Assembly (NCBI GenBank): GCA_025454795.1
Contig: JALONT010000021.1
Location: 1 to 52,980 of the forward strand
Source: Bacteroidales bacterium
GTDB lineage: Bacteria > Bacteroidota > Bacteroidia > Bacteroidales > VadinHA17
Length of the DNA: 52,980 nucleotides
Reading direction: 5' to 3'
Both the position numbers and the translations under genes were made by a program. Below, piece after piece: positions 6,699 through 14,180 of this stretch. The notes below the pieces were generated by a model, which had not been told where the DNA came from, did not search any database, and saw nothing but the letters and a program-made list of their open reading frames with translations. How positions within the stretch are numbered: the stretch's first letter is position 1; every line of letters starts with the position of its first letter.

Positions 6699-9600
6699 TT
6701 AATTATTCTTCGATATGACTATTTTGACAACCACCTCATCAATCTCAATTTCCTTCACCTCACTGCCTGCAAGCTTACTTGACAGTGTAACCGAGGTTGC
6801 CAGTGTCTGTGATCCTACATAGGCAGCATGTCGCTTTACGGCTTCTCTTACAAACTCATGATCTTCTATCTGTACGGTAATCTTATCTGTGACATCATAC
6901 CCGTTTTCCTTGCGGATATTCTGAATACGGTTCACAAATTCACGGGCAATACCTTCGTACCTGAGCTCATCGGTAACGGTAATGTCCAGTGCCACAGTAA
7001 GCCTGCCATCGTTGGCAACCTGCCATCCCGGGATATCCTCAGAGATTATCTCCACATCCTCGGAGGTAAGGATTACCTGCTGTCCGTTTATATTAATAGT
7101 ATAGGTGGCAGCAGCCTCAAATGATGATATATCCTGCTGCGAAAGTCCTGAAACAGCATTGCTTACCTCCTTCATCAGCTTCCCGAAACGCGGGCCTAGT
7201 GTCTTGAAGTTGGGCTTAATCTTTTTAACAAGGATTGAAGCCGTATCGTCGATATATTCGACATCCTTCACGTTCACCTCTGTAAGAACCAGGTCCTTAA
7301 CAGCTTCAAACTTTGTTTTGAACGATTTATCAGGAAGCGGGATCATGATCTTTGACAGCGGCTGCCGTACCTTTATGCTTACTTTTCTTCTCAGCCCCAG
7401 GATCATTGATGAAATCTTCTGAGCGATATCCATCCTCTCCTCGAGATCTTTATCGATCAAACTTTCATCATGCTCAGGGAACATGGCCAGATGAACTGAT
7501 TCTTCGGCATGTCTGCCGGTGGTTACATTAAGGTCACGGAAAAGCTGGTCCATATAGAACGGGGCTATTGGAGCCGCAAGCCTGCTCACAGTTTCCAGGC
7601 ACTGGAAAAGTGTCTGATAAGCAGCTATTTTATCCTGGTCATAATCGCCGCCCCAGTAGCGTTTCCTGTTAAGCCGGACGTACCAGTTGCTCAGATTCTC
7701 CGTGACAAAATCCTGGATAGCGCGGCCTGCGCGTGTAAGATCGTAATCCTCATAACATTTCCCGACCTCTTTTACAAGGGAATTAAGGAGCGATAGTATC
7801 CAGCGGTCAATTTCCGGTCTCATGTTTACCAGGATATCTCTTTCGGTAAACCTGAAATTATCAACGTTTGCATAAAGTGCAAAGAAAGAGTAAGTATTAT
7901 AAAGCGTTCCGAAGAACTTGCGCTTTACCTCATCAATTCCTGCAACATCAAACTTGAGGTTATCCCATGGCTGTGCATTGGTTATCATATACCAGCGCAA
8001 CGGATCGGAACCATATTCTTCGATGGTGTTGAAAGGATCTACAGCATTCCCCAGACGCTTCGACATCTTGTTGCCGTTCTTGTCGAGCACCAGTCCGTTG
8101 GAGATAATATTTCTAAATGCAACGGAATCGGATATCATTGTTGCTATGGCATGAAGGGTAAAGAACCAGCCTCTTGTCTGATCTACACCTTCGGCAATAT
8201 AATCGGCCGGGAACATGTCGGAGAAATTCTCTTTGTTCTCGAACGGATAATGAGCCTGGGAATAAGGCATGGCGCCTGAGTCGAACCATACATCAATAAG
8301 GTCAGGCTCGCGAAACATCTTCTTTCCTGAAGGACTTACAAGAATTATCTCGTCGACGAATGGGCGGTGAAGGTCGAATTTCTCATAGTTCTCCTGTGAA
8401 TTATCGCCTTCTGTAAATTTTGCCAGAGGATTCTTTTTCATGAATCCTGCCTTCATTGATCTTTCAATTTCTGCCTTCAGTTCAGATGCCGAACCGATAC
8501 ACACCTCCTCTTTACGATCTTCGGTGATCCAAATTGGAAGGGGTGTTCCCCAGAAGCGGGAGCGTGAGAGGTTCCAGTCGACCAGGTTCTCAAGCCATTT
8601 GCCGAACCTGCCGGAGCCTGTGGACTGAGGTTTCCAGTTTATGGTGTTGTTAAGCTCTATCAGTCGTTCGCGGAATGCCGTTGTGCGGATGAACCATGCA
8701 TCAAGAGGATAGTAGAGAACAGGTTTGTCGGTACGCCAGCAGTGCGGATAGCTGTGAATCTGCTTTTCGATCCTGAATACCTTGCCTGCCTGCTTAAGCA
8801 TCACGGCAATTTCAACGTCGAGTGTCTCGTCATCGGGAGCAAGGGTTATATCATATTCATTTTTTACGGGACGTCCCTGGAAATCCTTATATGTACTGAT
8901 ATTGACTCTCTCTTTAACGAATTTTTCATCGAGATCGGCGATTGGAACCATGTAGCCTCTTTTATCGACCATAGGACCCATGGAGCCGTCTATTCTCTTA
9001 GCCATCATCGGAGGAGCACCTTTTTCTTTGCCTATCTTGTAGTCGTCGGCACCAAAAGTAGGTGCAATGTGAACAATACCTGTACCATCTTCGGTGGTTA
9101 CGAAGTCGCCGGTAAGAATCCGGAATGCGCCTGAATCGGGTTTCATCCAGTCGATAAGCTGCTCATAATTAATCCCTTCGAGTTTATTTCCTGAAAACTC
9201 ACCAAGTACTTTGAACGGGATCTTTTTATCACCCGGTTTGTAATCCGAAAAGTGGAGTCCTGCATTTGCCTCAGGGAACATTGCATGGAGCAGATCTTTT
9301 GCGATGATGACAGTTATGGGTTCAGCGGAATAAGGGTTGAAGCTGCGCACCTTTATGTACTTTATCTCCTTCCCGACAGCCAGTGCTGTGTTTGAAGGGA
9401 GTGTCCATGGTGTTGTCGTCCATGCCATAATATGCAAAGCCGGAGTATCAAGATGATGAAACAGGAATTCGGATTTAGCATCACGTATCAGTTTGAAGAG
9501 GGCTATGCAGGTGGTGTCTTTAATATCGCGGTAGCAGCCGGGGAGGTTGAGTTCGTGGGAGCTCAGACCGGTACCTGCGGCAGGCGAATAAGGCTGGATG

Positions 9601-10136
9601 GTATAATCCTTGTATAGAACACCTTTATTAAAGAGCTGTTTCAGAAGCCACCAGAGTGTTTCGATATAACGATTGTCGTAGGTTACATATGGGTGATCCA
9701 TATTAACCCAATAGCCCATCTTACGGGTGAGATCTTCCCACTGGTCGGTATAGCGCATCACATCCTTTTTACATGCCTTGTTAAAGTCTATGATCGATAT
9801 TTTTGTTCCGATATCCTCCTTGGTGATCCCGAGTGCTTTTTCAACACCCAGTTCTATGGGAAGTCCGTGAGTATCCCATCCTGCTTTCCTCTTGACCTCG
9901 TAGCCGCACTGAGTCTTATAGCGACAGACAGCATCCTTAATTGTGCGTGCCATAACGTGATGTATTCCGGGTATGCCGTTTGCAGAAGGAGGACCTTCAT
10001 AGAAAACAAACTCGCCTTTGCCATTCAATTCACGGACGCTCTTGTGGAAAGTATTATTTTCATCCCAGATCTTCAGTATATCCTTATTAACCTTTGAGAG
10101 GTCGAGGTTTTTATATTCAGGAAAACGTTTTCCCAT
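6699..10136 (-). CDS. ileS: Isoleucyl-tRNA synthetase, eukaryote-like type 2, with GxHH active-site motif
   Basis: 1145 residues, longer than the E. coli type (about 940) and as expected for the eukaryote-like IleRS2 group. It charges tRNA-Ile in the cytosol. Seen: the N-terminal FYEGPPSANGIPG strand, the Rossmann signature at residues 57-60 reading GIHH instead of HxGH, GWDTHGLPIE, the CP1 editing domain (about 200-520), KMSKR at 690-694, a helical anticodon-binding domain and a long C-terminal extension. The swap of first and third signature residues (GxHH) is known in some IleRS2 enzymes and has been linked to very strong mupirocin resistance. The start at 10136 gives MGKRFPEY; a TATCTTTG box lies 32 bp upstream. 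Confidence 0.97.
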   Translation of the reverse strand: MGKRFPEYKNLDLSKVNKDILKIWDENNTFHKSVRELNGKGEFVFYEGPPSANGIPGIHHVMARTIKDAVCRYKTQCGYEVKRKAGWDTHGLPIELGVEKALGITKEDIGTKISIIDFNKACKKDVMRYTDQWEDLTRKMGYWVNMDHPYVTYDNRYIETLWWLLKQLFNKGVLYKDYTIQPYSPAAGTGLSSHELNLPGCYRDIKDTTCIALFKLIRDAKSEFLFHHLDTPALHIMAWTTTPWTLPSNTALAVGKEIKYIKVRSFNPYSAEPITVIIAKDLLHAMFPEANAGLHFSDYKPGDKKIPFKVLGEFSGNKLEGINYEQLIDWMKPDSGAFRILTGDFVTTEDGTGIVHIAPTFGADDYKIGKEKGAPPMMAKRIDGSMGPMVDKRGYMVPIADLDEKFVKERVNISTYKDFQGRPVKNEYDITLAPDDETLDVEIAVMLKQAGKVFRIEKQIHSYPHCWRTDKPVLYYPLDAWFIRTTAFRERLIELNNTINWKPQSTGSGRFGKWLENLVDWNLSRSRFWGTPLPIWITEDRKEEVCIGSASELKAEIERSMKAGFMKKNPLAKFTEGDNSQENYEKFDLHRPFVDEIILVSPSGKKMFREPDLIDVWFDSGAMPYSQAHYPFENKENFSDMFPADYIAEGVDQTRGWFFTLHAIATMISDSVAFRNIISNGLVLDKNGNKMSKRLGNAVDPFNTIEEYGSDPLRWYMITNAQPWDNLKFDVAGIDEVKRKFFGTLYNTYSFFALYANVDNFRFTERDILVNMRPEIDRWILSLLNSLVKEVGKCYEDYDLTRAGRAIQDFVTENLSNWYVRLNRKRYWGGDYDQDKIAAYQTLFQCLETVSRLAAPIAPFYMDQLFRDLNVTTGRHAEESVHLAMFPEHDESLIDKDLEERMDIAQKISSMILGLRRKVSIKVRQPLSKIMIPLPDKSFKTKFEAVKDLVLTEVNVKDVEYIDDTASILVKKIKPNFKTLGPRFGKLMKEVSNAVSGLSQQDISSFEAAATYTININGQQVILTSEDVEIISEDIPGWQVANDGRLTVALDITVTDELRYEGIAREFVNRIQNIRKENGYDVTDKITVQIEDHEFVREAVKRHAAYVGSQTLATSVTLSSKLAGSEVKEIEIDEVVVKIVISKNN

Positions 10137-10167
10137 GATAGGTATTAGTTGTGTTTATTTGAAGGCG

Positions 10168-10175
10168 CAAAGATA
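10168..10175 (-). promoter_or_regulatory. -7 promoter box (TATCTTTG) of ileS
   Basis: A perfect TAnnTTTG match on the minus strand, with a predicted start site about 25 bases before the ileS ATG. It lies beside GGCGCAAA-type repeat DNA. Confidence 0.5.
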
Positions 10176-10190
10176 ATAAAAAGGTACAAT

Positions 10191-10214
10191 GGCGCAAAGG
10201 CTAAATGGCGTAAA
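10191..10214. repeat. Short period-8 array (GGCGCAAA, GGCTAAAT, GGCGTAAA)
   Basis: Three octamers of the GGYNYARN type found at 3.8, 6.2 and 47 kb. It lies upstream of ileS and before the TCTTGCAG array. Confidence 0.6.
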
Positions 10215-10239
10215 GGGAATAAGAGGGGGAGTGAAATTG

Positions 10240-10287
10240 TCTTGCAGTCTTGCAGTCTTGCAGTCTTGTAGTCTTACAGTCTTGCAG
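10240..10287. repeat. Period-8 array TCTTGCAG x6, left arm flanking a four-helix-bundle gene
   Basis: Six consecutive octamers; four are exactly TCTTGCAG and two have one change (TCTTGTAG, TCTTACAG). The reverse complement of the array after the gene (GACTGCAG type, 10697-10738) gives CTGCAGTC, so the two arrays are imperfect inverted arms around the four-helix-bundle gene. Confidence 0.85.
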
Positions 10288-10301
10288 TTCACAAAATTTC
10301 G

Positions 10302-10309
10302 TAATTTAG
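10302..10309 (+). promoter_or_regulatory. Putative promoter box TAATTTAG, which bears on the start of the downstream gene
   Basis: TTTCGTAATTTAG occurs here and again at 17175-17187 before the alpha-2-macroglobulin gene. If it is a -7 box, transcription starts near 10316. That rules out the ATG at 10311 and favours the ATG at 10335. Confidence 0.4.
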
Positions 10310-10334
10310 TATGTCTAACTTAAATCGTGCTAAA

Positions 10335-10694
10335 ATGGGAACAATAAGAAATTTTGAGGATTTAGAAATATGGAAAATGGCCAGAGAATTGGTCAATCTG
10401 ATCTATTCTGATTTCAGAAATTGTCGTGATTTTACTTTTAAGAACCAAATCACTAGCGCAGGAATCTCTGTAATGAATAACATCTCTGAGGGTTTTTGCA
10501 GAAATAGTGATGCCGAATTCAGGCAATTCTTGAATATTTCCAAAGGTTCAGCTGGTGAAACTAAGAACATGTACTACATTGCTGAAGATCTGACATATAT
10601 AACAACTGAAACAGCATTTGATAGAAGAAACAGATGTCAGGGACTATTAAATGGAGCCAGTAGTCTAATGAAATATCTTAAATCCTGTAAATGA
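10335..10694 (+). CDS. Four-helix-bundle protein, S23/IVS family (copy 2)
   Basis: 119 residues from the ATG at 10335; an in-frame ATG at 10311 would add eight residues but lies one base after a possible -7 box. Family marks seen: FEDLEIWKMAREL, a helix with FKNQITSAGISVMNNISEGF, FRQFLNISKGSAGETKNMYY, and a C-terminal helix. It is clearly diverged from the copy at 5.65 kb (different subgroup), so the two are not a recent duplication. It is flanked by imperfect inverted period-8 arrays (10240-10287 and 10697-10738). Function is not established; the arrangement recalls genes carried by repeat elements. Confidence 0.88.
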   Translation: MGTIRNFEDLEIWKMARELVNLIYSDFRNCRDFTFKNQITSAGISVMNNISEGFCRNSDAEFRQFLNISKGSAGETKNMYYIAEDLTYITTETAFDRRNRCQGLLNGASSLMKYLKSCK

Positions 10695-10696
10695 AA

Positions 10697-10738
10697 GACT
10701 GCCAGACGGAGTGAAACGACCAGACTGCAGGACTGCAG
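10697..10738. repeat. Period-8 array (GACTGCAG type), right arm flanking the four-helix-bundle gene
   Basis: Octamers GACTGCCA, GACGGAGT, GAAACGAC, then after two bases GACTGCAG twice. The reverse complement of the last part matches the left arm at 15 of 17 positions. Confidence 0.72.
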
Positions 10739-10803
10739 GACCAAAATCTCCCTTTCCCCTTCATTCACTAATATTTAGTATTTTTATCCCAGATGAGAGT
10801 CTT

Positions 10804-11517
10804 ATGAAAAAACTAGTCATCCTCACCGGCGCAGGAATGAGCTCGGAGAGTGGTATCCGGACATTCAGGGATTCCGGCGGATTGTGGGAAGAATACGAAG
10901 TGACTGAAGTCGCAACACCCATGGCCTGGGCAAAGAACCGGGATCTTGTCCTGAGGTTTTATAATGAAAGACGAAGACAGCTTGCCGGGTGCAAACCTAA
11001 TGCCGGTCATACAGGTCTCGCTGCTCTTGAGAAACATTTTGATGTTCACATTATTACACAGAATGTGGATGACCTTCACGAGCGTGCCGGAAGCACAAAA
11101 GTGCTTCATCTTCATGGCGAGCTGACAAAAGCGAGAAGCACAGCAGATCCGTCACTGTTATATGATATCAGATACAATGATATTCAGCCCGGCGATAAAT
11201 GTGAAAAGGGAAGCCAGCTGCGTCCTCATATTGTCTGGTTTGGCGAGGCTGTACCGATGATGGATGAAGCGGTAAGGATCACCAAAACGGCGGATATATT
11301 TGTCGTAATCGGCTCTTCTCTGAATGTATACCCTGCAGCAGGATTGATTGAATATGCCCCCGGGGACGCCTCGCTGTGGCTCATTGATCCTAAAGATGTT
11401 TATGTGCCCGGAGGCAGGAAAACGGAGGTGATAAAGGCCGGGGCAGTGGAGGGAGTCGCTATTCTAAGGGAGAAATTGTTGAAGGGAGTTGAGAATAAAG
11501 AGGTGGAGGGAGGGTGA
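10804..11517 (+). CDS. NAD-dependent protein deacylase (sirtuin, class III CobB/SIRT5-like)
   Basis: 237 residues from the ATG at 10804; the longer frame to 10711 is repeat-derived. It removes acyl groups from lysines using NAD. Seen: GAGMSSESGI at the start, QNVDDLH with N87/D89 for NAD, the catalytic His at H104 in LHLHGEL, and WFGE. Y53 and R56 (FYNER) match the Tyr/Arg pair that binds succinyl and malonyl groups in CobB and SIRT5, so desuccinylase/demalonylase activity is likely. The zinc-ribbon cysteines are missing apart from one Cys, a state also seen in other Bacteroidota sirtuins. The last codons and the stop lie inside a G-rich octamer array. Confidence 0.92.
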   Translation: MKKLVILTGAGMSSESGIRTFRDSGGLWEEYEVTEVATPMAWAKNRDLVLRFYNERRRQLAGCKPNAGHTGLAALEKHFDVHIITQNVDDLHERAGSTKVLHLHGELTKARSTADPSLLYDIRYNDIQPGDKCEKGSQLRPHIVWFGEAVPMMDEAVRITKTADIFVVIGSSLNVYPAAGLIEYAPGDASLWLIDPKDVYVPGGRKTEVIKAGAVEGVAILREKLLKGVENKEVEGG

Positions 11518-11595
11518 TGGGGAGAGGGGGTGAATATTATATATTTTTGTGTCTAATTGCTATCTCCCATACTCCCCCTCACCCAATCTCCCCCT
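11501..11595. repeat. Paired inverted period-8 arrays without a gene between them
   Basis: Left arm 11501-11532: AGGTGGAG, GGAGGGTG, ATGGGGAG, AGGGGGTG. Right arm 11564-11595: CTCCCATA, CTCCCCCT, CACCCAAT, CTCCCCCT. About 31 bp lie between the arms. The arms resemble in composition and period those around the four-helix-bundle gene at 5.65 kb, so this looks like an empty version. The left arm includes the sirtuin stop codon. Confidence 0.78.
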
Positions 11596-11635
11596 CAATT
11601 TTTTACTATCTTTACCCATCGTTACTAACCAACTC

Positions 11636-12214
11636 ATGTATCCACAGAATAGAAAAATAATAGTTGCAGTGACCGGCGCCAGCGGTTCAATTTATGCACT
11701 GAAGCTCCTTGACAGACTGAAAGGCCTTAAAAATCCGCCATCTGAAATTGCAGTGATCTTTACTGATAATGCCCGTGGGATCCGGGAGTACGAAACAGGG
11801 AAGAAGTTTGTTGCAAAAGTCCCTGCGAAGATATATAATAATGATGATTTTTTTGTGCCATTCGCATCAGGTTCCTCAGACTTTGATACAATGATAATAT
11901 GCCCGGCATCGATGGGAATACTGGGTCGGATCGCAAACGGGACCTCCGACGATCTGATAACCCGCGCTGCCGATGTAATGCTGAAAGAGAGGAGAAGGCT
12001 TATTCTTGTTCCGAGGGAGACGCCATATAACCTTATCCACATCAGGAATATGGAGACAATTACTCTTGCCGGAGCTGTTGTTTGTCCGGCGACACCCTCG
12101 TTTTACAGTAAACCTCAGACAATAGATGATCTCGTAATGACAGTCGTCGACAGGATAATCTCTCTTGCCGGATTTGAGGTTGACACTTACCGGTGGATGG
12201 AAAATGACAGATAA
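11636..12214 (+). CDS. ubiX: Flavin prenyltransferase UbiX
   Basis: 192 residues from the ATG at 11636; the upstream frame to 11549 is repeat DNA. UbiX joins dimethylallyl phosphate to FMN to make prenylated FMN, the cofactor of UbiD-type decarboxylases. Seen: the flavoprotein start VAVTGASGSIYALKLL, the CPASMGILGRIANGTSDDLITRAADVMLKE core, and the LVPRETPYNLIHIRNM loop that contacts FMN and phosphate. No ubiD lies in the window. A TATCTTTAC string just before the ATG may be the promoter. The stop overlaps the next gene by 11 bases, suggesting translational coupling. Confidence 0.95.
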   Translation: MYPQNRKIIVAVTGASGSIYALKLLDRLKGLKNPPSEIAVIFTDNARGIREYETGKKFVAKVPAKIYNNDDFFVPFASGSSDFDTMIICPASMGILGRIANGTSDDLITRAADVMLKERRRLILVPRETPYNLIHIRNMETITLAGAVVCPATPSFYSKPQTIDDLVMTVVDRIISLAGFEVDTYRWMENDR

Positions 12215-12620
12215 AAGAATAGTAAGATTTTTCAGAAAGCATCATGTGCTTACCATTGCCACCACGGTTGAAAATGAACCATGGTGTGCAAATTGCTTTT
12301 ATGTTTACCTCGAAGAGGAGAATACTCTTGTTTTTACCACCGACCTGAAGACCCGTCACGGGCAGGAGTTTCTGAAGAACCCTGAAGTTGCAGGAAGTGT
12401 CGTCCTTGAAACCATGATTGTGGGAAAGATCAGGGGTATACAGTTCCGGGGGATAGTCTCGGAACCTGAAGGTGAACTGGCAGCTAAAGCAAAATGGGCA
12501 TATCTTAAACGGTTTCCTCCGGCAGCGTTAATGGATACCCGTCTCTGGGTGGTCATGCTGACACATATCAAGATGACAGATAACAGGTTGGGGTTTGGGA
12601 AAAAGCTGATCTGGCCATAG
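12204..12620 (+). CDS. YhbP-like (UPF0306) PNPOx-fold protein
   Basis: 138 residues from the ATG at 12204, which overlaps the end of ubiX by 11 bases. The N-terminal split-barrel strand is HHVLTIATTVENEPWCANCFYVY, and the C-terminus KMTDNRLGFGKKLIW closely matches the end of E. coli YhbP. Proteins of the pyridoxamine-phosphate-oxidase fold bind FMN or other flavins, but YhbP has no assigned reaction. The overlap with a flavin-modifying enzyme makes a flavin-linked role plausible; this is inference. A G-rich octamer array begins right after the stop. Confidence 0.85.
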   Translation: MTDKRIVRFFRKHHVLTIATTVENEPWCANCFYVYLEEENTLVFTTDLKTRHGQEFLKNPEVAGSVVLETMIVGKIRGIQFRGIVSEPEGELAAKAKWAYLKRFPPAALMDTRLWVVMLTHIKMTDNRLGFGKKLIWP

Positions 12621-12690
12621 TGGGAGGGCGAGAGGGCGAAAGGGCGGGAGAGCGTTCTTATTCTTGGGTCTTTTGTCTTTTATCTTCTTT
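12621..12690. repeat. Period-8 array followed by a period-7 array
   Basis: Octamers 12621-12652: TGGGAGGG, CGAGAGGG, CGAAAGGG, CGGGAGAG. Heptamers 12663-12690: CTTGGGT, CTTTTGT, CTTTTAT, CTTCTTT. The second array runs two bases into the stop codon of riboflavin synthase on the other strand. Confidence 0.7.
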
Positions 12691-13288
12691 ACTTCCCCAG
12701 CTGCTGCTTCACAATCCTTGAAATATACTTCCCAAGTATATCAAATTCAATATTTACAACTGTACCCTTTTTTATCTGATGAAAGTTGGTCACATCATAA
12801 GTAAACGGGATTATCGCCACCTGGAATGACTTTGCCTCTGAGTTCACAACTGTCAGGCTGACGCCATTGACTGAAACGGAACCTTTCTCTACTGTTAAAT
12901 AATCGTCCTGAAGAGGCTCATATTCAAAAGTATAGTACCAGCTTCCACCTGCTTCCCTAACTTCAGTGCACACTGCAGTCTGATCGACATGTCCCTGTAC
13001 CATATGTCCGTCGAGGCGACCATCCAGCTTCGCGCTGCGCTCAAGATTCACCTTATCTCCTTCTTTCAGCAAACCAAGATTCGATTTCTCAAGCGTCTCC
13101 CTGATGGCAGTTACGGTATAGGTATCCTTTTCTTTCTTCACAACGGTCAGACAAACCCCATTATGGGAGATGCTCTGGTCTATCTTCAACTCTTTCGTGA
13201 AAGAACATTTCATCGTTATGTGAAGATTATCTTTCTCTTTTTCGATCTTTACTACAGGAGCTGCTTCTTCTATAATTCCGGAAAACAT
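12689..13288 (-). CDS. ribE: Riboflavin synthase, alpha subunit
   Basis: 199 residues, usual for the enzyme. It dismutates two 6,7-dimethyl-8-ribityllumazines to riboflavin. Two lumazine-binding domains are visible: the first starts MFSGIIEE and has SISHNGVCLTVV and LDGHMVQGHVD; the second has GSVSVNGVSLTVV and a V-rich end. The MF(S/T)GI start supports the ATG at 13288. A TACATTTA string at 13314-13321 (minus strand) is a likely -7 box. No other rib genes and no FMN riboswitch were seen here. Confidence 0.96.
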   Translation of the reverse strand: MFSGIIEEAAPVVKIEKEKDNLHITMKCSFTKELKIDQSISHNGVCLTVVKKEKDTYTVTAIRETLEKSNLGLLKEGDKVNLERSAKLDGRLDGHMVQGHVDQTAVCTEVREAGGSWYYTFEYEPLQDDYLTVEKGSVSVNGVSLTVVNSEAKSFQVAIIPFTYDVTNFHQIKKGTVVNIEFDILGKYISRIVKQQLGK

Positions 13289-13351
13289 AAGTCTCTCTTT
13301 TTAAATTATGTTGTAAATGTAGGGACTTTTTGGATGAATGAGGAATGTCTT

Positions 13352-13552
13352 TTGAATCTTGACGCTCTACGGGCTGTCCTGCTCACTGCGGTCGCTGTCT
13401 TAACGGGCTTTGCCCTGTCTTGCTCACTTCATTCGCTGTCTTTGAAGTCTTTTAATTCAAAAGACAATGAAGCGTTATGACCAGGGCTGAGCGAAGCGAA
13501 AGACAGCCCGCCAGTCGGGCGGCAAGACAGCGAAGCGTCAAGACTTCAAGAC
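13352..13552. repeat. Imperfect palindromic repeat block between ribE and the rhodanese gene
   Basis: Shared words occur in opposite orientations: CTTGACGCT (13358-13366) against AGCGTCAAG (13535-13543), GGGCTGTC against GACAGCCC, and GAAGTCTT against AAGACTTC. CGCTGTCTT recurs on the left and AAGACAGCG on the right. Inside the right half a short GC palindrome (GCCCGCCAGTCGGGC, 13507-13521) breaks the pattern. Frames through it (12989-13480, 13477-13674) are artefacts. No gene is present. Confidence 0.65.
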
Positions 13553-13553
13553 C

Positions 13554-13982
13554 TCACAATAGTTTCAATTTCCTTTTACTTTTTCCTGGTCCCCTTACTA
13601 CCTTAAAACCATCCCGCCTCCACGCAGTAATTCCTCCTTCAAGTGAGTATAGCTTTCGGAATCCCTTATCATAAAAAAGATTTGCAACCCGCACGCTTCT
13701 GTAGTTATTGAGGCAATAGATAAAAAGGATGCAATTCTTATCAAGGGTGTCTGCTGTAAACTCGAGATTTCCTGAAGAGGGTATATTCACAGACCCTTTG
13801 ATCCTCTTCCTGGCAAACTCATGATACTCTCTTACATCAATCAACACCGCACTATCTGCCCTTAGATACTTCAGATGAAAATCATATGGCTCAATTGACT
13901 GGTATTTCAGGGAATCAGGAATTTGGGAGAATGCGGTTGCAAATATTACTAAACTAATTACTATTGCGGAAAGTCTCTTCAT
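13554..13982 (-). CDS. Exported rhodanese-like protein
   Basis: 142 residues from the ATG at 13982 (MKRLSAIVIS), which gives a clean signal peptide ending at AFSQ; the longer start at 14024 adds an unlikely leader. A single rhodanese domain follows: AVLIDVREYHEFARKRIKGSVNIP, then the active-site loop CLNNYR with the catalytic Cys at C90, then LEGGITAW. Such periplasmic single-domain rhodaneses carry persulfide sulfur or act in redox chemistry; the substrate is unknown. A basic C-terminal tail (SKRKLKLL) is present. No operon partner is visible. Confidence 0.85.
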   Translation of the reverse strand: MKRLSAIVISLVIFATAFSQIPDSLKYQSIEPYDFHLKYLRADSAVLIDVREYHEFARKRIKGSVNIPSSGNLEFTADTLDKNCILFIYCLNNYRSVRVANLFYDKGFRKLYSLEGGITAWRRDGFKVVRGPGKSKRKLKLL

Positions 13983-14040
13983 ACGGGCGAATTTCGGATA
14001 TAAAAGTAAAATAATTTCTTGCATTTCTTCATGCCTTTCT

Positions 14041-14111
14041 TAACCCACCCCCAACCCCTCCAGGGAGGGGAACATTGAACTATAAGTCCCCCCCTCGCCC
14101 ATTCGCCCATT
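14041..14111. repeat. C-rich repeats with short palindrome and octamers
   Basis: CCCCTCC-A-GGGAGGGG (14056-14070) is a short palindrome. CGCCCATT occurs twice in tandem (14096-14111). The block lies in the gap before dnaG and belongs to the G/C-rich octamer class. Confidence 0.5.
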
Positions 14112-14180
14112 CACCTTCTCTGTTTATATATAAACACGACCTACTAATTTAAATCTACATTTTCTGAATATCTTTATGCC

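Noticed and set aside
10302-10694. Diversity-generating retroelement accessory (Avd) role for the four-helix-bundle proteins
   Set aside because: The fold is similar, but no reverse transcriptase, template repeat or variable repeat was found in the window.
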